Source: Puffinus mauretanicus (lineage: Eukaryota > Chordata > Aves > Procellariiformes > Procellariidae). From it: a stretch of 64,000 bases of DNA. The position numbers were made by a program, and so were the translations under genes. The stretch is taken from positions 310,001 to 374,000 of the forward strand of contig JAJKFH010002364.1 of assembly GCA_023333565.1 (NCBI GenBank), read 5' to 3'. Positions within the stretch are counted from its first letter, which is position 1. Each line of letters starts with the position of its first letter. The notes beneath the pieces were generated by a model, which searched no databases, was not told the DNA's origin, and saw nothing but the letters and a program-made list of their open reading frames with translations. Positions 61,838 to 64,000 of this stretch are shown here, piece after piece.

Positions 61838-61905
61838 GGTGACTTTGGGAAATTCCATCAGCCCCTGTGCACTCCATCATGTACAAAACAGGGATACCTG
61901 TGCTC
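61838..61905 (+). mobile_element. MIR/CORE-SINE-like remnant
   Basis: GGTGACTTTGGGAAATTCCA, GCCCCTGTGCACTCCATCAT and GTACAAAACAGGGATACCTG parallel the MIR-like module 'GTGACCTTGGGCAAGTCAC...CTCTGTGCCTCAGTT...TGTAAAACAGGGATA'. Diverged. It lies inside a long chance open frame. Confidence 0.4.
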
Positions 61906-62330
61906 AGGGAGGTGCTTTGACTGTAGCAAACGTGCCAGCAGCACTAAATGGGACATGCACGGTGGCAATCCTGGACTTTGTCCACAGCTCTGGCCTTGCT
62001 GGCACCATGGTCATTTCCCGTGGAGCGTCTCCCTGGCCGTGAACCTGGTGAAAACTCAGATGCTCTCAGACCCCATGCAACCTCTCACTCTGCCCTTCTC
62101 GCTGCAGTGTCATGCCTCAGCGCTGAACCTCTGGTTGGTGCATCGCTCCTGTGTCATTGCTTTCCCTGACCGAGGGGCACCATCTGCTAGGGAAGATCTT
62201 GGGGGCTTTTGTTTCGACCTTTCATTTGTTTTAAATATAAACTGTCATTATATATTTGGCTCAGAGAGAGACAGAAACACTGGTCTTTGGCACAGCGCAT
62301 CTGCACGTTCACTCTGGAGCGGTGAAGATA

Positions 62331-62351
62331 CCAGGGTGATGATCACCCTGG
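62331..62351. repeat. 21-bp perfect palindrome
   Basis: CCAGGGTGAT, one central G, then ATCACCCTGG. Both 10-base arms are exact. Possible dimeric protein-binding site or chance. Confidence 0.85.
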
Positions 62352-64000
62352 AGGGTGAGGCTCCGCTAGATATCATGGGTGTGGGGCACCAAGTCAATTG
62401 CTTTGACAGTGATATTACATATATGAAAAGCCATTTCAGGGAACGGGACATTCATACAGTGCATGTGTGTGGTGAGATGGGGTACACATCAGGACTTACA
62501 TGCAAACAATAGGGCATGGAGATGCACAGGTTCCTTCTCATACCTATATGGGCCTGAATAGCTCTGCTTGACTAATTAGCTGCAACCCACTGTGAGCAGT
62601 TATTAAGTGAGTTGCTGTGCTTGATAAATGAGGATTGAGGAGAGCATGGGCCAGATGGAGAGGTGAGCACAGGCCCAGAGCGACAGCCAGGTGTCCCTCC
62701 AGGATTGGAGTTGACCGCCTGTAGGCACTTGGAGGCTACTGCTGTTTGCATCCCAACATACAAGTCTCCACTTGGTCAGGTGAAGGTTTACTTATCCCCA
62801 CTGTGTCTCAGGGGCTTTTCATGTGCCTGGATCAGATGGAGACATCTGCACTGCAGACGTGAGGTTGGGTGAGATGAAACACATTTGCATTGGTTAAATG
62901 TTCCCTGGCTCTGCTTTGAGGGACTCTTCCAGACCTTCCTCACTCAGGAACGTTAACTGCTAATGGCTCCATTTCTCTCCCAACATTTTCTTTCCCTGCC
63001 CTGGCACAAACTAGCTCCATAAGCAACCAGCACCATTTTCAGTCCTTGTCCCTCGACTCCATAAGCTGGGCGGTGGGATGGAGGACAGCCTCATCCCACC
63101 AAAGGCCAGCTGCAAGGACAATACGTGCCCTCCGAGGGCGTGAGCAGGGGTCCACGTGCCCGGAGAGAGGCAGCAGCACTACGCTGCAGATGTTTGAGGC
63201 AAGAGAGTGGGAGGTGAGTGACACAGCCAACAGCTTTATCCCTGCTGTAAGGCAAGACCCCAACAGCAAAGGCCAGCTCTTCTGTAAGCTCTGCTCCCCA
63301 GGTGATCGTTGGCAAGCAAACTTCGGCAGTGATAGGTCTCACGCTATCAGGGAAACGGCTGCCCTTGGAGAAGCAATAGTGAGCCTTTTCTCCCTTTGGG
63401 ACCTTTGTAATAAGATGACAAGGGCTGAGGGCTGCCCTTTGCTGAATTTCGGCGTTAATGGAAAGCTTTATCAAGCAGCAGAGCTCTGTACAAGCTGCCG
63501 CTTTCGGCAGTCTTATCAAGGCTCTGATAATGGCATATCTAATCTAAACCAACATGAACTGGCGCTTGCGTGTCTACTGCTTGGAAGTTACAGCTTGGAA
63601 GCAGCTGGCCTCCCGGAGACCGCCACGGCCGTTTCAAAAAGAGAAAAATCTGGGAAAGGTGCCATATTTCATTTCAGTGCTGTCCTGGTAATACAGCACA
63701 ATGAAAACTTGGTAGAAACCAAGAAGGACAGAGAGTTCGCAGCAGCAGCAGCATCTTTTCCCATCCCATTCAACCTTTCTAAGCAATGCAGCCATGTGGC
63801 CTGCTGAAGAAACCTTTATTCCTCAAGATTAAAAATAATCAGACCAAAGATGTGAAAACTGAGCAGCAGACCAAGTTCCCAGGTACAAGGACAGCAGAAA
63901 CAGAGATGATCAAAGCAATAATATGGGTTGAGACAGAGGGAAGCCCACCTGGGGATCTGTGATTGGCAAGCTTGTGACCAAGCTTTTCAAAAAATGGCTG
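62352..64000. other. Non-coding right flank with one long open frame
   Basis: 63046-63807 on the plus strand is open for 253 codons and stays open through a block (63290-63560) that looks regulatory, with several CTTATCA/GATAA-type sites (for example TCTTATCAAG and CTGATAATGG near 63510). I recognise no domain in the translation. AT-richer sequence follows to the window end. Confidence 0.45.

Larger units (their letters stand above)
59211..62300. other. Non-coding, nothing certain
   Basis: Includes a C-run near 59970, a small palindrome (61311-61330) and a SINE-like remnant (61838-61905). Open frames of 161 and 245 codons (60806-61291, 61775-62512) are not recognised; the second overlaps the SINE-like remnant. 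FABP1 exons were looked for and not seen. Confidence 0.55.

Noticed and set aside
61775..62512. 245-codon plus-strand open frame
   Set aside because: It runs through a SINE-like remnant and a palindrome, and shows no family similarity.
57111..64000. Possible FABP1 exons, expected near THNSL2
   Set aside because: Its characteristic N-terminus and lipid-binding motifs were not found on either strand; the gene probably starts beyond the window.
1..64000. Endogenous retrovirus, CRISPR array or bacterial-type system
   Set aside because: No LTR pair, primer-binding site, gag/pol reading, spaced direct repeats or operon structure was seen; the sequence is vertebrate nuclear DNA.

Overview
The window reads as vertebrate nuclear DNA, most likely from a bird. 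One gene is certain: THNSL2 (threonine synthase-like 2), complete in its coding part on the minus strand between 56149 and 48439. It has eight coding exons, seven GT-AG introns and an assembled length of 481 codons. Recognisable mobile DNA is sparse. It consists mainly of short 3' ends of CR1 LINEs with the sauropsid tail (ATTCTATGA-like), plus a few worn ancient SINE-like pieces. Small introns, low repeat load and CR1 as the main repeat fit a bird. A crocodilian or turtle is less likely but cannot be excluded from sequence alone.

Layout. 1-48180: about 48 kb with no gene I can recognise. GC-rich ordinary sequence alternates with calmer, AT-richer blocks of 200-600 bp that look like conserved regulatory elements (about 1.1, 2.0, 4.1, 6.1, 10.3, 14.0, 24.4, 26.0, 29.4, 37.5 and 39.1 kb). 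This part also holds one young-looking CR1 3' end (36604-36833), a CpG-rich patch (about 38.0-38.2 kb) and one weak orphan exon candidate (45732-45896). 48180-56149: THNSL2, read right to left, with a poly(A) signal at 48207-48202. 56150-57110: CpG-rich THNSL2 promoter and first-exon region with a (GGCAC)6 repeat. 57110-64000: gene-free flank with a CR1 remnant, a near-perfect 84-bp hairpin (58411-58494) and further AT-rich candidate elements.

Context. From general knowledge of amniote gene order (SMYD1-FABP1-THNSL2-TEX37-FOXI3-EIF2AK3), FABP1 should lie beyond the right edge and FOXI3 beyond the left edge. Neither was found here. The long left part therefore fits an intergenic regulatory landscape between THNSL2 and a developmental transcription factor gene. 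The motif clusters I can see (FOX, SOX, TCF/LEF, GATA, POU and paired-homeodomain dimer sites) agree with that, but conservation cannot be tested from one sequence.

The most unusual signals are the 58.4 kb hairpin, three TAATNNNATTA palindromes within 98 bp at 26.0 kb, and a degenerate three-copy AT-rich motif at 37.6-37.8 kb.
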